DNA of 64,000 nt from Pantoea rwandensis (GCF_002095475.1 NZ_MLFR01000010.1:1-64000); one strand, 5' to 3'; shown: positions 43,614 to 54,062, counted from the stretch's first letter. The notes: a model not told the origin generated them from the sequence alone. Numbers and translations: made by a program.

Positions 43614-45730
43614 TTATTCCTTACCGGCGTGGCTAACCAGCCAGCAGTTGTGAATTTGACGGTTGCGTGCGAAATCTTGCGACAACGTTTTTTGGGTAAT
43701 TTCCTGCGCTTGCAGACCCAGACCGGCTAAGCCGTCGAGGTCCATTTTGAAGCCGCGCTTGTTATTCGAGAACATAATGGTGCCACCGCGACGCAACAGG
43801 CGTTTCAGATTCTGCATCAGCATCATGTGGTCACGCTGCACGTCAAAATCGTCTTCCATACGTTTGGAGTTCGAGAACGTCGGTGGATCGATGAAGATCA
43901 AATCAAACTGTTCGTCACTGTCACGCAGCCAGCTCAGGCAATCGGCGTGCATCAGTCGATGCTGGCGACCGGTCAGACCGTTAAGACGCAGGTTGCGCTC
44001 GGCCCATTCCAGATAAGTGCGAGACATGTCCACGGTGGTCGTGTTTTCGCGCCCCCCAGACCCGCATGCACACTGGCTGTACCGGTGTAGGCAAACAGGT
44101 TGAGGAAGTCTTTGCCAGCGCTCATTTTACCCAGCATCTGGCGCGCCAGACGGTGGTCGAGGAACAGGCCAGTATCCAGATAATCCGTGAGATTCACCAG
44201 CAGGCGCGCGTCAAACTCCTGAACTTCGAAGAAGTCGCCCTTTTCACTCAGTTTCTGATACTGATTTTTGCCTTTCTGGCGTTCGCGGGTTTTCATCACC
44301 AGGCGATTGGCCGGGATCTCCAGCACGCTCAAGGTGGCGCTGATCACATCGAACAGACGCTGACGCGCTTTGTTGGCATCCACGGTTTTGGGTGGAGCAT
44401 ACTCCTGAATCACCACCCAGTCGCCGTAACGGTCTACCGCGACGTTGTATTCTGGCAAGTCGGCATCATACAGTCGATAGCATTCAATATTGGACTGCTT
44501 CGCCCACTTCTCCAGCTTCTTCAGGTTTTTACGCAGACGGTTAGCAAAATCTTCAGCGATTTGTGCGCTGCCTTCTCCGCTGTTAGCCGCCAGCTGATAA
44601 TTTTTCTGCACACACTCCAGCGGACCGTTTTTCGCTTTGAACTGGCGGTCGGCGCGCAGTTGCAGGCAGCTCAGCAGTTCCGGTGAAGCACTGAACAGCG
44701 AAAGATTCCAGCCGCCGAACTGCTGCTTCATGATGCGTCCCAACAGGCTGTGCAACGCAATCAACGCCGGTTCGCTTTCCAAGCGTTCGCCATAAGGCGG
44801 GTTACTCAGCACAGTGCCCGTGATCTCTTGACCCGCCAACGGATTCTTCAGCTTAATCACATCCTGCTGGGCAAAGGAGAACAGTTCGAACACCCCTGCA
44901 CGACGCGCATTGGCACGCGCGGATTCCAGCACGCGGCTGTCATTGTCGTAACCGAAGAAACGCGAGGTTGCGGCCGCAGTCCCCACACGGGCACGTTCTT
45001 TCGCCTCACCCAGCACTTCTTGCCAGGCCGCATGGTTATGATTTTTCCAGCGGTTGAAGCCCCAATGGGTACGCAGCAGGCCCGGCGCGCGATCGGTGGC
45101 GATCAATGCCGCTTCCAGCAATAAAGTACCAGAGCCGCACATCGGATCGATTAACGGAGTACCGCTTTGCCAGCCAGAACGCATCACAATCGCTGCCGCC
45201 AGCGTTTCTTTCAGTGGCGCCTGACCGGTTTGTTGACGGTAACCACGCTGGTGCAGCGAATCACCGCTCAGATCCAGTGCGATGCTAACGCGATCTTTAT
45301 TCAGCCATGCGTTAATACGGATGCCCGGCTGTTCACGATCCACGCTTGGACGCTCCAGATTCTGGCGCGTGAAGCTGTCAACAATCGCATCCTTAATACG
45401 CAATGCACCGAATTGGCTGTTACGGATCACTTCATTGGTCCCGCTAAAGTGAATCGCAAAGCTGGTATTGCTGTCGAACATCTCGGTCCAGGGAATGCTC
45501 TGCGCACCCACATACAGATCGAGATCGCTCCAGACGCCAAATTCTCCCAGCGGCAGCAAAATACGCGAAGCCAGTCGGCTCCACAGCAGGCTTTGGTACA
45601 TCACACGGTCGTCGGCTCGGAAGTGGACGCCGCCCTGCACCACCTGCAAATCCTGCGCACCCAGCGCGTCCAGCTCAGTTTTTAACAGCTCTTCGAGCCC
45701 ACGCGCCGTACTGGCAAACAGAGAATTCAT
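43614..45730 (-). pseudogene. rlmL: RlmKL 23S rRNA methyltransferase, split by a one-base frameshift
   Basis: RlmKL makes m2G2445 (RlmL half) and m7G2069 (RlmK half) in 23S rRNA. The first frame (45730 down to 43973) covers the THUMP domain and the RlmL methyltransferase ([23 protein letters not shown]). It enters the RlmK domain ([20 protein letters not shown]), then loses similarity. The second frame (44033 to 43614) resumes with [14 protein letters not shown] and runs to the end ([12 protein letters not shown]). One base is missing near 44044-44058, where six G in a row occur on the coding strand; a seventh would restore about 705 codons against 702 in E. coli. A sequencing or assembly slip in the homopolymer is the likeliest cause, but a real mutation in RlmK is possible. 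Confidence 0.88.
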
Positions 45731-45827
45731 ATCGTCACTTTTTACTCTTGCTAAAATTGTTGCGCATTATAGCGAATCAGCGTCCTATGTCATAAAGTTA
45801 GCTTCTTTTTGTCAGTCTGGAGGTGCG

Positions 45828-46937
45828 ATGATCACCCTGTCCCGTCTTTATATTCACCCGATCAAATCCATGCGTGGCTTGCAACTGTCTCATGCACAGG
45901 TGCTGGAGAGCGGATTAGGCTTTGATCGTATCTTTATGGTGACCGAACTGGACGGCACTTTTATCACCGCGCGACAATATCCAGAGATGGTGCGTTTTAC
46001 CCCGGCATTGCTACCTGACGGCCTGTTTCTTAATGCGCCGGATGGCACTCAGGCGCTGGTGCGCTTTAGCGACTTCACCTCGCAGCCATCACCGACTGAA
46101 GTCTGGGGCAACCATTTCACGTCATATATTGCCCCAGACGAAATCAACCATTGGCTGAGCCATTTCTTTCCCCGCCCGGTACAACTGCGCTGGACCGGTA
46201 TAACACCGACACGGCGTGTGAAGCGCTTTGACGATGTGCCTCTGAGTTTTGCCGATGGCTTCCCCTTCTTGCTGGTGAATATGGCGTCATTGCAGGATCT
46301 GCAACAGCGCTGCCCAGCCAGTATTCGCGTTGAGCAATTCCGTCCTAATCTGGTGGTTAGCGGTGCAGACGCCTGGGATGAAGATAGCTGGAAGCGGGTA
46401 AAAATTGGCGATATCACCTTCGAAATGCCGAAACCCTGTAGCCGCTGCGTCTTTACGACCGTGGGAACAGAAAGTGGACGTAAGCACTCAGAAGGTGAAC
46501 CCCTCGCCACGCTTCAACGCTTCCGCAGTGGCCAGGATGGCAGCGGGGATATCGATTTTGGCTTGAATCTTATTGCGCTGAACAGCGGTGTCATTCGCGT
46601 AGGCGACCGAGTGAGCGTGGTTGAACGCCAGATGCCGCGTGCTTATGGCCCAGGGATGGTGGTTGAAACATTGAAACCCACCATCAGCCAGCAAGCTGAA
46701 GTGGTGATTGGCTATCAGGGCCGGGAATTTACCGGTGACAATCAGCAAGTGTTGCTGGAACAGCTGGAGATGCAGGGCTTTCGCATTCCCTACTCATGTC
46801 GTGCTGGGATCTGCGGCAGTTGCAAAATAACCTTGGTCAGTGGCGAGGTGAAAGCACTCAAGAAAAGCGCAGTGCGTGAGGATGGCACCATTCTGAGCTG
46901 TAGCTGTATTCCTGCAGGCGATATCGAACTGGCGTAA
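45828..46937 (+). CDS. ycbX: YcbX, MOSC and 2Fe-2S ferredoxin domain protein
   Basis: YcbX works with molybdenum cofactor to reduce N-hydroxylated base analogues such as 6-hydroxylaminopurine, detoxifying them. The 369 residues equal E. coli YcbX: MOSC N-terminal beta-barrel (1-120), MOSC domain (120-265; [11 protein letters not shown] with the cofactor Cys), and a plant-type ferredoxin (285-369) with cysteines in [11 protein letters not shown] and the later SCSC. GGAGG precedes the ATG at 45828. An open frame runs upstream across rlmKL but is not coding. Divergent from rlmKL. Confidence 0.96.
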   Translation: MITLSRLYIHPIKSMRGLQLSHAQVLESGLGFDRIFMVTELDGTFITARQYPEMVRFTPALLPDGLFLNAPDGTQALVRFSDFTSQPSPTEVWGNHFTSYIAPDEINHWLSHFFPRPVQLRWTGITPTRRVKRFDDVPLSFADGFPFLLVNMASLQDLQQRCPASIRVEQFRPNLVVSGADAWDEDSWKRVKIGDITFEMPKPCSRCVFTTVGTESGRKHSEGEPLATLQRFRSGQDGSGDIDFGLNLIALNSGVIRVGDRVSVVERQMPRAYGPGMVVETLKPTISQQAEVVIGYQGREFTGDNQQVLLEQLEMQGFRIPYSCRAGICGSCKITLVSGEVKALKKSAVREDGTILSCSCIPAGDIELA

Positions 46938-46941
46938 ACGG

Positions 46942-47484
46942 TTAAACCGCGCGCGCCAGATGGGCAGCTTGCTCCAGCTGGTGTGGGCGCAAACGATCGT
47001 TCATGATCTTGATTGCATCACCCAGCTGCATGCCTTTGCCCGCCACGGAAAGCGCATTTTGCGCCAGCAGACATAACGCTGCATTTTCACCGCTTTCCAC
47101 CACTAACAGTTGCGCCTGCTCACCACTGTCAGCCAGTGTCACCGCGACCATATCGCCCGCTGTGGGTTGCCAGCTGTGCGCGTGAGAGGTGAAATGCCAG
47201 CTTTTTGGCATGAGGGGTTTAAGAAAACGGCTGGCGACTAAGGCATTCAACACTAATTCGGCACGTTGGTCGCCTTTTAATCCGCTCTGACGGCAACGCT
47301 CTTCGAAAGTAAAATAGAGTGCGGCATCATCCACGCAAAAGCCGCTTTCATTAAAGGCATCCGGCGTCAGCATTTTACGTGAATAGCGCGAGCGAAATAG
47401 CATTCCATCAGCCAAATCCAGCATCATGCGGTCATGCTCTGCGTCAAAATACCAACGCCAGTTATCATCAGGTTTAAACTTCAT
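46942..47484 (-). CDS. zapC: FtsZ-associated protein ZapC
   Basis: ZapC is a cytoplasmic division protein that binds FtsZ, promotes lateral bundling and suppresses its GTPase. The 180 residues equal E. coli ZapC (YcbW), beginning [14 protein letters not shown]. It is convergent with ycbX, 4 bases between stops. The start at 47484 is that of the family; an in-frame ATG at 47529 adds 15 unrelated residues. Confidence 0.95.
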   Translation of the reverse strand: MKFKPDDNWRWYFDAEHDRMMLDLADGMLFRSRYSRKMLTPDAFNESGFCVDDAALYFTFEERCRQSGLKGDQRAELVLNALVASRFLKPLMPKSWHFTSHAHSWQPTAGDMVAVTLADSGEQAQLLVVESGENAALCLLAQNALSVAGKGMQLGDAIKIMNDRLRPHQLEQAAHLARAV

Positions 47485-47760
47485 GATATGCCCTGTAGTT
47501 ATCGCTGCGCTAACCCCGTTCAACTTCACTTCTCAATTGCGCTGGCTATGTGACGTGTTTTTATCCCAACGACTTACATAAGTAAGCTCTAGGGATTCAC
47601 TCACTTGCCGCCTTCCTGCAAAGCGAATTATTTAGGGCTCTGAACGCTTAATTTAAAAAATAATGCGCTAAGGAAAAGCTGAAAAAAACATCAGCAGAAC
47701 AAAATATAAACGAGCCGAAGGGATAAATAAACCCCCCGGCGCTGGAAAGTGAGAAATGTC

Positions 47761-48771
47761 TTAGAGGTGGGTCACGATATCTTTAATTAAACCCGGCCCT
47801 TTATAAATAAAACCGGAGTATATCTGCACCAAGGTTGCGCCTGCGGCGATTTTCTCTCGCGCAGAAACCAGTGAATCAATACCACCGACACCAATAATAG
47901 GCAGGCGTCCTTGCAGCTCTAATGACAAACGGCGGATCACTTCAGTACTGCGCGACTGCACCGGGCGGCCACTTAATCCCCCCATTTCATCTGCATATTT
48001 AAGCCCAGCCACCAGAGCGCGATCGAGGGTAGTATTCGTAGCAATCACACCATCAATTTCATGACGCACTAAGCTGTCGGCAACCTGGATCAATTCTTCT
48101 TCAGAAAGATCCGGCGCGATCTTCACCGCCACTGGAACATATTTAAGATGCCGTTCTTGCAGCTCTTTTTGTTTTAATTTGATGGCGGATAACAGATCGT
48201 CCAGCGCTTCGCCATATTGCAGCGTGCGTAATCCTGGCGTGTTGGGTGATGAAATATTGATGGCAATATAACCGGCATGGGCATACACCTTTTCCATGCA
48301 GATGAGATAATCGTCTTTGCCCTGCTCCACTGGCGTATCTTTATTTTTACCAATATTGATACCCAAGATACCTTTAAAACGCGCTTTTTTAACGTTCTCC
48401 ACTAAGTGGTCAACGCCGTGGTTATTAAAGCCCATGCGATTGATAATCCCTTCCGCTTCCACCAAGCGGAACATCCTTGGCTTGTCATTACCCGGCTGTG
48501 GACGTGGCGTCACCGTTCCCACTTCAACGAAGCCAAAGCCCATCGAACCAAAGGCATCAATGCACTCCGCATTCTTATCAAGCCCCGCAGCCAGCCCTAG
48601 CGCATTAGGAAAAGTTAATCCCATGCAGTTCACAGGACGCGATGGCAGCGACTGACGAATCAATCCCTCCAACGGTGTACCGCTGATGAAACGCAATTGT
48701 TGAAAGGTGAGTTCGTGCGCACGCTCTGGATCGAGCTTAAACAGTGCTGGCCGGACGATAGGATATAACAT
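47761..48771 (-). CDS. pyrD: Dihydroorotate dehydrogenase (quinone)
   Basis: PyrD is a class 2, membrane-attached flavoenzyme that oxidises dihydroorotate to orotate with quinones, the fourth step of pyrimidine synthesis. The 336 residues equal E. coli PyrD. The N-terminal membrane-binding helices (1-40), [11 protein letters not shown], the catalytic serine loop [11 protein letters not shown] and FMN-phosphate site GVGGIDS are present. The start at 48771 follows AGGAGA. It is the last gene of a leftward run behind the glycan cassette but has its own leader of over 100 bases. Confidence 0.97.
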   Translation of the reverse strand: MLYPIVRPALFKLDPERAHELTFQQLRFISGTPLEGLIRQSLPSRPVNCMGLTFPNALGLAAGLDKNAECIDAFGSMGFGFVEVGTVTPRPQPGNDKPRMFRLVEAEGIINRMGFNNHGVDHLVENVKKARFKGILGINIGKNKDTPVEQGKDDYLICMEKVYAHAGYIAINISSPNTPGLRTLQYGEALDDLLSAIKLKQKELQERHLKYVPVAVKIAPDLSEEELIQVADSLVRHEIDGVIATNTTLDRALVAGLKYADEMGGLSGRPVQSRSTEVIRRLSLELQGRLPIIGVGGIDSLVSAREKIAAGATLVQIYSGFIYKGPGLIKDIVTHL

Positions 48772-48805
48772 GCACTCTCCTGAATAGCGGAAGCAAGGGA
48801 AGTCG

Positions 48806-48827
48806 GGTGCACGAAATTTTGTGCGCC
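48806..48827 (-). promoter_or_regulatory. Stem-loop in the pyrD leader
   Basis: GGCGCAC and GTGCACC (reverse-strand reading) form a 7-bp stem around an 8-base AT loop, 35-56 bases before the pyrD start. E. coli pyrD is controlled by a leader hairpin whose formation depends on the transcription start base, but that hairpin is nearer the ribosome site. Equivalence is uncertain. Confidence 0.25.
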
Positions 48828-48889
48828 AGAATGGTAAAGGCCTCTGGCGCAAAAGTAAATTTAATCAGGTGATCGGACGTTGATCAAAA

Positions 48890-49900
48890 TCAGCGCTTAG
48901 CAGTATAGCGCGCTAACAGGCTGCGGCTCGCCTTCAAGCCGTTGTAAAGCGTAGGATAATACCATTGAAGTTTCATGCGCTTGCTCTCCCCCGTGACTTT
49001 ACGGATCAGCTGGTCGATGGTGACATGCCACTCCTTCGGGACGTCAATGTTGTTTTTGCGCATCTCAATCAAACAACCATACATCACCGGCTCGTAAAAG
49101 CGATCCAGCAGCCATTCATCGGCAGGCATTCCCCACTTTTGCATAAAACCTTCGCTGTTGCCGCGGGCAATAAAGTAATTCTCCACCCAGGCAAACGTCG
49201 CTTTACGTTGCGACAGCGATGTCACCATAAAACGTTTGTAGTAATAGCTTTCGCCTGTGAGCACCACTTCCTTTGCTTGCATATAAAGGGCAAACATATA
49301 AGGCGCATCTTCATGGTTTTGAATCGGCAGGAACTGCACGCCCACGCGCTCAATGAGATGGCGGGAAACAATGCTGCTCCACAACACGCGGTGCGCAGAT
49401 TGCTGGGTGATCATATTACGTAGCGTGGTACTCCCGCCCGGAAATGCGCCATGGATGTTGCGCTGGTGAAACAGTTGATACTGACGCTGGGCAACGGGCG
49501 AATCCGTAAACATTTTTGCGCCAAAGCAAAACAGATCCATTTCCGGATGCTGTGCCTTGGCACGGCGGAAATCGGCAAACAGCGTTTTACCGACGAAATC
49601 ATCCGCATCCATAAAATAGATGAAATCTCCGGTAGCGATCTCCAGTCCACGCGTTCGGGCGGCGCTGACACCGCCACGTTCAGCCTGCAACAGATCGATT
49701 TGAGGATAGCGAGCAGCCATTGCTTGTAGCAGTGCAATACTGTTATCCGTCGAGCCATCATCAATCACAATAATTTGCTCAGGGGGGGAAGATTGCCCCA
49801 CCAGCGAATCTATCGCTTCCTCAAGCCACGGCGCACAATTCCAATTTGGGATGATCACCGTAATGGTCGCAGCAGCCGCTTTCTGACTCTGGCCGTTCAT
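48890..49900 (-). CDS. Family 2 glycosyltransferase
   Basis: This is a GT-A fold inverting glycosyltransferase of 336 residues. The nucleotide-sugar site is clear: ITVIIPNWNCAPWLEEAI near the N-terminus, VIDDGSTDNS, and the metal-binding FMDADD (DxD). A later NHEDAPY gives the ED acid/base pair. No membrane helix is evident. It overlaps the flippase gene by 4 bases (ATGA), so both are cotranscribed and presumably build one glycan. The sugar and acceptor are not predictable. Not present at this locus in E. coli K-12. Confidence 0.88.
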   Translation of the reverse strand: MNGQSQKAAAATITVIIPNWNCAPWLEEAIDSLVGQSSPPEQIIVIDDGSTDNSIALLQAMAARYPQIDLLQAERGGVSAARTRGLEIATGDFIYFMDADDFVGKTLFADFRRAKAQHPEMDLFCFGAKMFTDSPVAQRQYQLFHQRNIHGAFPGGSTTLRNMITQQSAHRVLWSSIVSRHLIERVGVQFLPIQNHEDAPYMFALYMQAKEVVLTGESYYYKRFMVTSLSQRKATFAWVENYFIARGNSEGFMQKWGMPADEWLLDRFYEPVMYGCLIEMRKNNIDVPKEWHVTIDQLIRKVTGESKRMKLQWYYPTLYNGLKASRSLLARYTAKR

Positions 49901-51423
49901 TCTCTCTCCTCAACGCTAAAGCCCTTGTTGAACGGCAGTTGCAGGCGCTTGAGCACCAGACTGTGCAGCAGACAGCATATCGCCAGATTCACCATGCCAA
50001 TCAGACCAAGCCACAACAGATTTAACCAGCGATTTTGATCCCAGCTAATCGGCAATAATGTGCAGAGCCAGGCGATGATACCGGCCACCACCCACACCAG
50101 CAGCACGTCTCGGGTTAACCAGGTGAAATGAATACCCGGAGCGAAACGGCGATGTACCAGCCATGCCCAACCCAACAGGTAGAACACGTTTTGAGCCAGC
50201 CACAGCCAGCCAGTGCCGAGCGCACCAAAGTGAAGTGCAGCAAAGATGTTGAGGGGGACCAGGATAACGGCAAAACATGAGAAGCCTTTCACGTGTAGCT
50301 TGAGGTTGCCGTTGACGTACTGCAGGTGATAAAGCAAACCGCAGATAGCCTGCACGCCACTGCCCAACGCATACAAACTCAGTACAAAAGACATCTCATT
50401 CACCACTTGCTGATTTTGTGTCCACGCCCACAACAGGGGGGCAGCAAAACAAGCAATGGTGATGCTGAGTGGCGCCATGAAGATCGCTACCGCCTGAGTG
50501 GTGTAGCGATAAAGCACCAGCGACTGCGAATCGCCCTCTTTCTTCGTTTTCATCCCGGTCATGCGTGGCACGATGGCCTGCATAATCGGGCTACTGAGTA
50601 AGATGATGCCGGTGGCTGCTGTCGCCACCACCGTAAAGGAACCGTACTCACTCAACGGCAAGGTTTTCGACAGCACCAGGCGATCGATCTGAGAAATAAA
50701 TGTCCACACCGCACTCGCATAGGCTGCACTGAGTGCAAAGCGAATGAACGGCTTTAATACTTCTTTTAAATTCTCATGCTTCTGTTTGCGCGCAGACGCT
50801 GGCACCAGCTGGAAGCATTTGTAAATAAGGCACACGGCTTCGGCGATTGAGACCAGTAACTGCCAGATAAAGAAGCTCAGCACCGGATTAGCAAACAACT
50901 GAATCACCACTACCGCCCCAAAGGTGCGTAATGTGACGATCACCAGATTGACGCCATTCAGCCATACCTGATGTTCGAAACCCACGATCACGCTACGGTA
51001 AGGGCTGGTGCGCCAGCGAATGGCGGCAGTAATCACCATGATCGCCACGGCAGTGACCACATCAGAGGAAGGCAGATGCTGTGCGTCCAGCCAGTGATGC
51101 GCAATCCAGGGTGTTGCCAGCCAGCCGATGGCCACCAATATCACCGTGGAAGTCAGGAAGAATTTGGACAGTGCGGCAAATAATGAGGGAAACCAGATAA
51201 ACTCAGATTGGTTGGCACGATAACGCGCGGCTTCACGCATTAGCGTGGTCGAGACACCCGCATCTAACAGCTGCAACCAGGTTAATAAAATCGAAAAGAA
51301 TCCGACTAAACCATACGCTTCCATCCCCAAATGATGAATATAAAGCGGTACAACCAGGATACCCGAGAGCGTCAGGTAAATCTGGCCCACATAGTTGGCA
51401 ATAGCGTTACGTTTAATTGACAT
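49897..51423 (-). CDS. Polysaccharide flippase, Wzx/MATE-like (MOP superfamily)
   Basis: This is an integral membrane protein of 508 residues with 12-14 predicted helices, fitting the oligosaccharide flippase (Wzx/polysaccharide biosynthesis protein) family. The N-terminus (IANYVGQIYLTLSGILVVPL, then LGMEAYGLVGFFS) is typical of Wzx-type exporters that move lipid-linked glycans across the inner membrane. It lies between two GT2 genes. The ATG at 51423 starts the first amphipathic segment; an upstream ATG (51471) is unconserved. No polymerase or chain-length gene is near. Confidence 0.86.
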   Translation of the reverse strand: MSIKRNAIANYVGQIYLTLSGILVVPLYIHHLGMEAYGLVGFFSILLTWLQLLDAGVSTTLMREAARYRANQSEFIWFPSLFAALSKFFLTSTVILVAIGWLATPWIAHHWLDAQHLPSSDVVTAVAIMVITAAIRWRTSPYRSVIVGFEHQVWLNGVNLVIVTLRTFGAVVVIQLFANPVLSFFIWQLLVSIAEAVCLIYKCFQLVPASARKQKHENLKEVLKPFIRFALSAAYASAVWTFISQIDRLVLSKTLPLSEYGSFTVVATAATGIILLSSPIMQAIVPRMTGMKTKKEGDSQSLVLYRYTTQAVAIFMAPLSITIACFAAPLLWAWTQNQQVVNEMSFVLSLYALGSGVQAICGLLYHLQYVNGNLKLHVKGFSCFAVILVPLNIFAALHFGALGTGWLWLAQNVFYLLGWAWLVHRRFAPGIHFTWLTRDVLLVWVVAGIIAWLCTLLPISWDQNRWLNLLWLGLIGMVNLAICCLLHSLVLKRLQLPFNKGFSVEERE

Positions 51424-51740
51424 AATTATCGATGTGTCTGGGACATTTAACTGAAAAATAGAGCCTGACACAGAACATGATGACTGCCTACCAGACTTAT
51501 TCTTAATTTTATCGTTGGTGCTAAAATGAGAATCCGGTCATAACTCCACCCTAAAAAAAAGACACCCGCCCCTGAGAGAAAACAAATAGCCTCCCTTCTT
51601 TGCATCGATGGGAAACAGGATGACATTAAGATGAAATGCACATCATCTGTAACATTTTTAACACCAATTAATGCAACGCTTACACTTTAAGTTCAAACGT
51701 CATCCTCATGGCTATTTATTCGATATGGAATAAAATGGAA
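51424..51740. other. Non-coding gap inside the glycan cassette
   Basis: These 317 AT-rich bases lie between the upstream GT2 stop and the flippase start. I see no credible gene and no clear terminator. A second promoter for the flippase-GT2 pair may lie here. The gap may also be what remains of a deleted gene, but no protein similarity supports that. Confidence 0.45.
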
Positions 51741-52721
51741 TTAAGCCGCATTTCTCAACGCTTTGGTCACTTTTATATTCTGTAACCGGATAAACATTTT
51801 CGGACGATGTATAAGCAGCCACTCTTTGATATTTGCTGGCTCATACTGCCCACCTAAAAAACGAATCGCGTTAACCACATACTCGGGCACGGCGGTACCG
51901 TTATATAGCGAGAGATAAATCATCAAGCGGAAAGAGTGCATTAAATACTCTTTCTCGAGTTTTTTTCTCAATGGTGAACGTCCTAACGCAACCTTCAATG
52001 TGCCGTAGGCACGCATAAATGCGTTATAGCGTTGCAGGAAATAGTCATCACTTTTTCTGCTGTTCGTCAACGACCCGTGACGTACACGCTGATGGTAATA
52101 AATTTCCTTACTCACCCATGCATGCTGCGAGCAAACATATGCCGCCAGAGTGAACTGATGATCCTCATGTACACGGTCACGAAAACGCAGCCGATGCTGT
52201 TCAACCAGGTTTTTGTTAACCGCATAACTCCACGCGGCTGAAGTATAGCTGCCGTTGCACAGCAGGCTTGATAACACCTGTTGAGACGCCTGTTTGCCAG
52301 CAATGCTGTGTTGGACTTTAGGGCGTGTGACGTGTCGCTGACCCTCTTCGAACATCTGCGAGTTAAAGCAAAATAGCTCCGTTTCAGGATGCGATAAGAA
52401 AACCTGTTGCAGTTCATGCACAAACCCATCAGCAACAATGTCATCCGGGTCGCAAAAGAAAAGAAATTCGCCTTGTGCTACCTCAATCCCCGTATCGCGT
52501 GCTTGACCTGCACCGCCATTGACCGTGGTGATAATTTTCACCTGAGGCAAATGACCATAATGCTGATTGGCTAATGCCAGTGTTCCATCTGTCGAGCCAT
52601 CATTAACGATAATAATCTCATTGGGTGCGCTTATTTGTTTAAGTAACGCGTCCACACATTCGATAATATAGTTTTCTACATTGTAGGTGGGAATAATCAC
52701 AGATAACAGAATATTAGACAT
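51741..52721 (-). CDS. Family 2 glycosyltransferase
   Basis: This is a second GT-A glycosyltransferase of 326 residues, related to the one at 48890 (same layout, including LFCFNSQMFEEG against LFCFGAKMFTDS). Motifs: LSVIIPTYNVENYI, VNDGSTDGTL, the DxD-type FFCDPDD and the acid/base VHEDHQF. It is the first gene of the cassette; GGGGAA precedes the ATG at 52721. Its codon use looks more AT-rich than that of the housekeeping neighbours, in line with acquisition. Specificity is unknown. Confidence 0.87.
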   Translation of the reverse strand: MSNILLSVIIPTYNVENYIIECVDALLKQISAPNEIIIVNDGSTDGTLALANQHYGHLPQVKIITTVNGGAGQARDTGIEVAQGEFLFFCDPDDIVADGFVHELQQVFLSHPETELFCFNSQMFEEGQRHVTRPKVQHSIAGKQASQQVLSSLLCNGSYTSAAWSYAVNKNLVEQHRLRFRDRVHEDHQFTLAAYVCSQHAWVSKEIYYHQRVRHGSLTNSRKSDDYFLQRYNAFMRAYGTLKVALGRSPLRKKLEKEYLMHSFRLMIYLSLYNGTAVPEYVVNAIRFLGGQYEPANIKEWLLIHRPKMFIRLQNIKVTKALRNAA

Positions 52722-53500
52722 AAACGTTCCCCGAATACGGTTGAAAGAAAATGAAGTGCCACAGTGAAAAAGTGCCTGTGTAAAAGCATTGCGCCAAAGA
52801 GTTAAACGCAATATAAACGACCAGTTTTTTAATTCTGGATCAGTTAAGCAGATGGACTTTTTATTTCACAGGACCAAGAAATAATTAAGTTAATTAAATC
52901 ATTCTCTACACATTACCCTTACTAACCTCTTCCTGCGATCAACCTAAAAGCGCATTAATATTATTTAGCCTTGTCGCACCTGAAAGGGAGAAAGTTACAT
53001 ATTTATGTGTGCGCCAATGTAAGCAAATGCTTATTCATGAAAAATAAACAGTTAGGTGAAATATTTCCATAGAGTAATAACATTAAACGGTAGCTAAACA
53101 ATGAAGCTCTCAGCACTGATTTATCTCATCTTTTTTGAAACTTGATAACAGTATTCACTCAAGTTAATTTTTACCCCACCCATCAGCCTATTTTTTACCA
53201 AACGTAACCGTGGTTACACTTACCTTACGCTCGATATATAATTTCAGTGATAATCATTAGCCGCAAATTGATTCGCTACCGTTAATCAATGAGTCTGGTG
53301 GCAATGGCTGTTTTTAAGATTATTCGTAAACGGCGAATGCCAACTCAATGGCCACGGTGCTGAGTGAAAACGCCTATTTGCACTTTCCACCTTTTGATTG
53401 CCAGATAAATCATTTAAGCCCATCCCCCTGCTCTGCCAGTATTGAACACATCAGTTCTCAATAACAGATAATCAATAACTTTCAGTTATAAGGAGTGACC
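52722..53500. other. Long AT-rich intergenic region between the glycan cassette and ssuE
   Basis: These 779 bases contain no credible protein gene. They must hold divergent promoters for the glycan cassette and ssuEADCB. Features I can point to are a TATAAT at 53237-53242 overlapped by a Fur-box-like sequence (53243-53261), a perfect 7-bp hairpin downstream (ATTGATT/AATCAAT, 53268-53291) and a T5 run at 53312-53316. The AT-rich stretch right before ssuE could bind Cbl/CysB, the known activators of ssu, but they have no crisp consensus. Confidence 0.5.
53243..53261. promoter_or_regulatory. Fur-box-like sequence next to a TATAAT element
   Basis: TTCAGTGATAATCATTAGC matches 14 of 19 positions of the Fur consensus GATAATGATAATCATTATC, including the whole central TGATAATCATTA. 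It directly follows TATAAT (53237-53242, + strand). The -35 region is poor. The nearest + strand gene, ssuE, starts 240 bases further on. Confidence 0.45.
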
Positions 53501-54052
53501 ATGCGAGTTATTACGCTGGCGGGCAGCCCTCGTTTCCCTTCACGCTCTACCGCGCTGCTGAGCCTGTGCCAGCACGCTCTTGAAGCACGCGGTGTGGAAG
53601 TCATTCCATGGAATATTCATAACTTCCAGCCAGAAGATCTGCTTTATGCACGCTTTGATTCTCCCGCGTTGGCGGCACTCAAAGCAGACCTGTTATTAGC
53701 GGATGGCCTGATTGTCGCCACCCCTATCTATAAGGCATCGTTTGCCGGTGCATTGAAAACCTTGCTCGATCTGCTGCCAGAACGTGCACTGGAGCATAAG
53801 GTTGTTCTACCACTCGCCAGCGGCGGAAGTGCTTCACATCTGCTGGCGGTGGATTACGCCCTCAAGCCCGTGCTCAATGCGCTGAAAGCGCAAGAAGTGC
53901 TACACGGCGTATTTGCCACCGAGGGTCAAATCCTCCATTACGACCGTCAGCCGGAGTTAGACCAGCAACTCGCTGAGCGCCTTGATGATGCGCTGGATAC
54001 CTTCTGGCACGCGCTGCATCGTCGCCACCCACCCTTCGCCCAAGCGGTATAA
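53501..54052 (+). CDS. ssuE: NADPH-dependent FMN reductase SsuE
   Basis: SsuE supplies FMNH2 to the alkanesulfonate monooxygenase SsuD. The 183-residue flavodoxin-like protein starts with the conserved MRVITLAGSPRFPSRS and has TPIYKASFAGALKTLLDLLP. AAGGAG lies 7 bases before the ATG at 53501. First gene of ssuEADCB, the sulfate-starvation operon for sulfur from alkanesulfonates. E. coli SsuE is 191 residues; the difference is at the C-terminus. Confidence 0.97.
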   Translation: MRVITLAGSPRFPSRSTALLSLCQHALEARGVEVIPWNIHNFQPEDLLYARFDSPALAALKADLLLADGLIVATPIYKASFAGALKTLLDLLPERALEHKVVLPLASGGSASHLLAVDYALKPVLNALKAQEVLHGVFATEGQILHYDRQPELDQQLAERLDDALDTFWHALHRRHPPFAQAV

Positions 54053-54062
54053 AGGAAGAACA

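Noticed and set aside
48809..48824. PurR operator in the pyrD leader
   Set aside because: The dyad GCAC-N8-GTGC has an AAATTT centre; PurR sites need the central CG of CGTTTG-type halves.
53260..53320. RyhB homologue downstream of the Fur-like box
   Set aside because: The conserved RyhB core is not present, so the name is not justified even if a small RNA exists.
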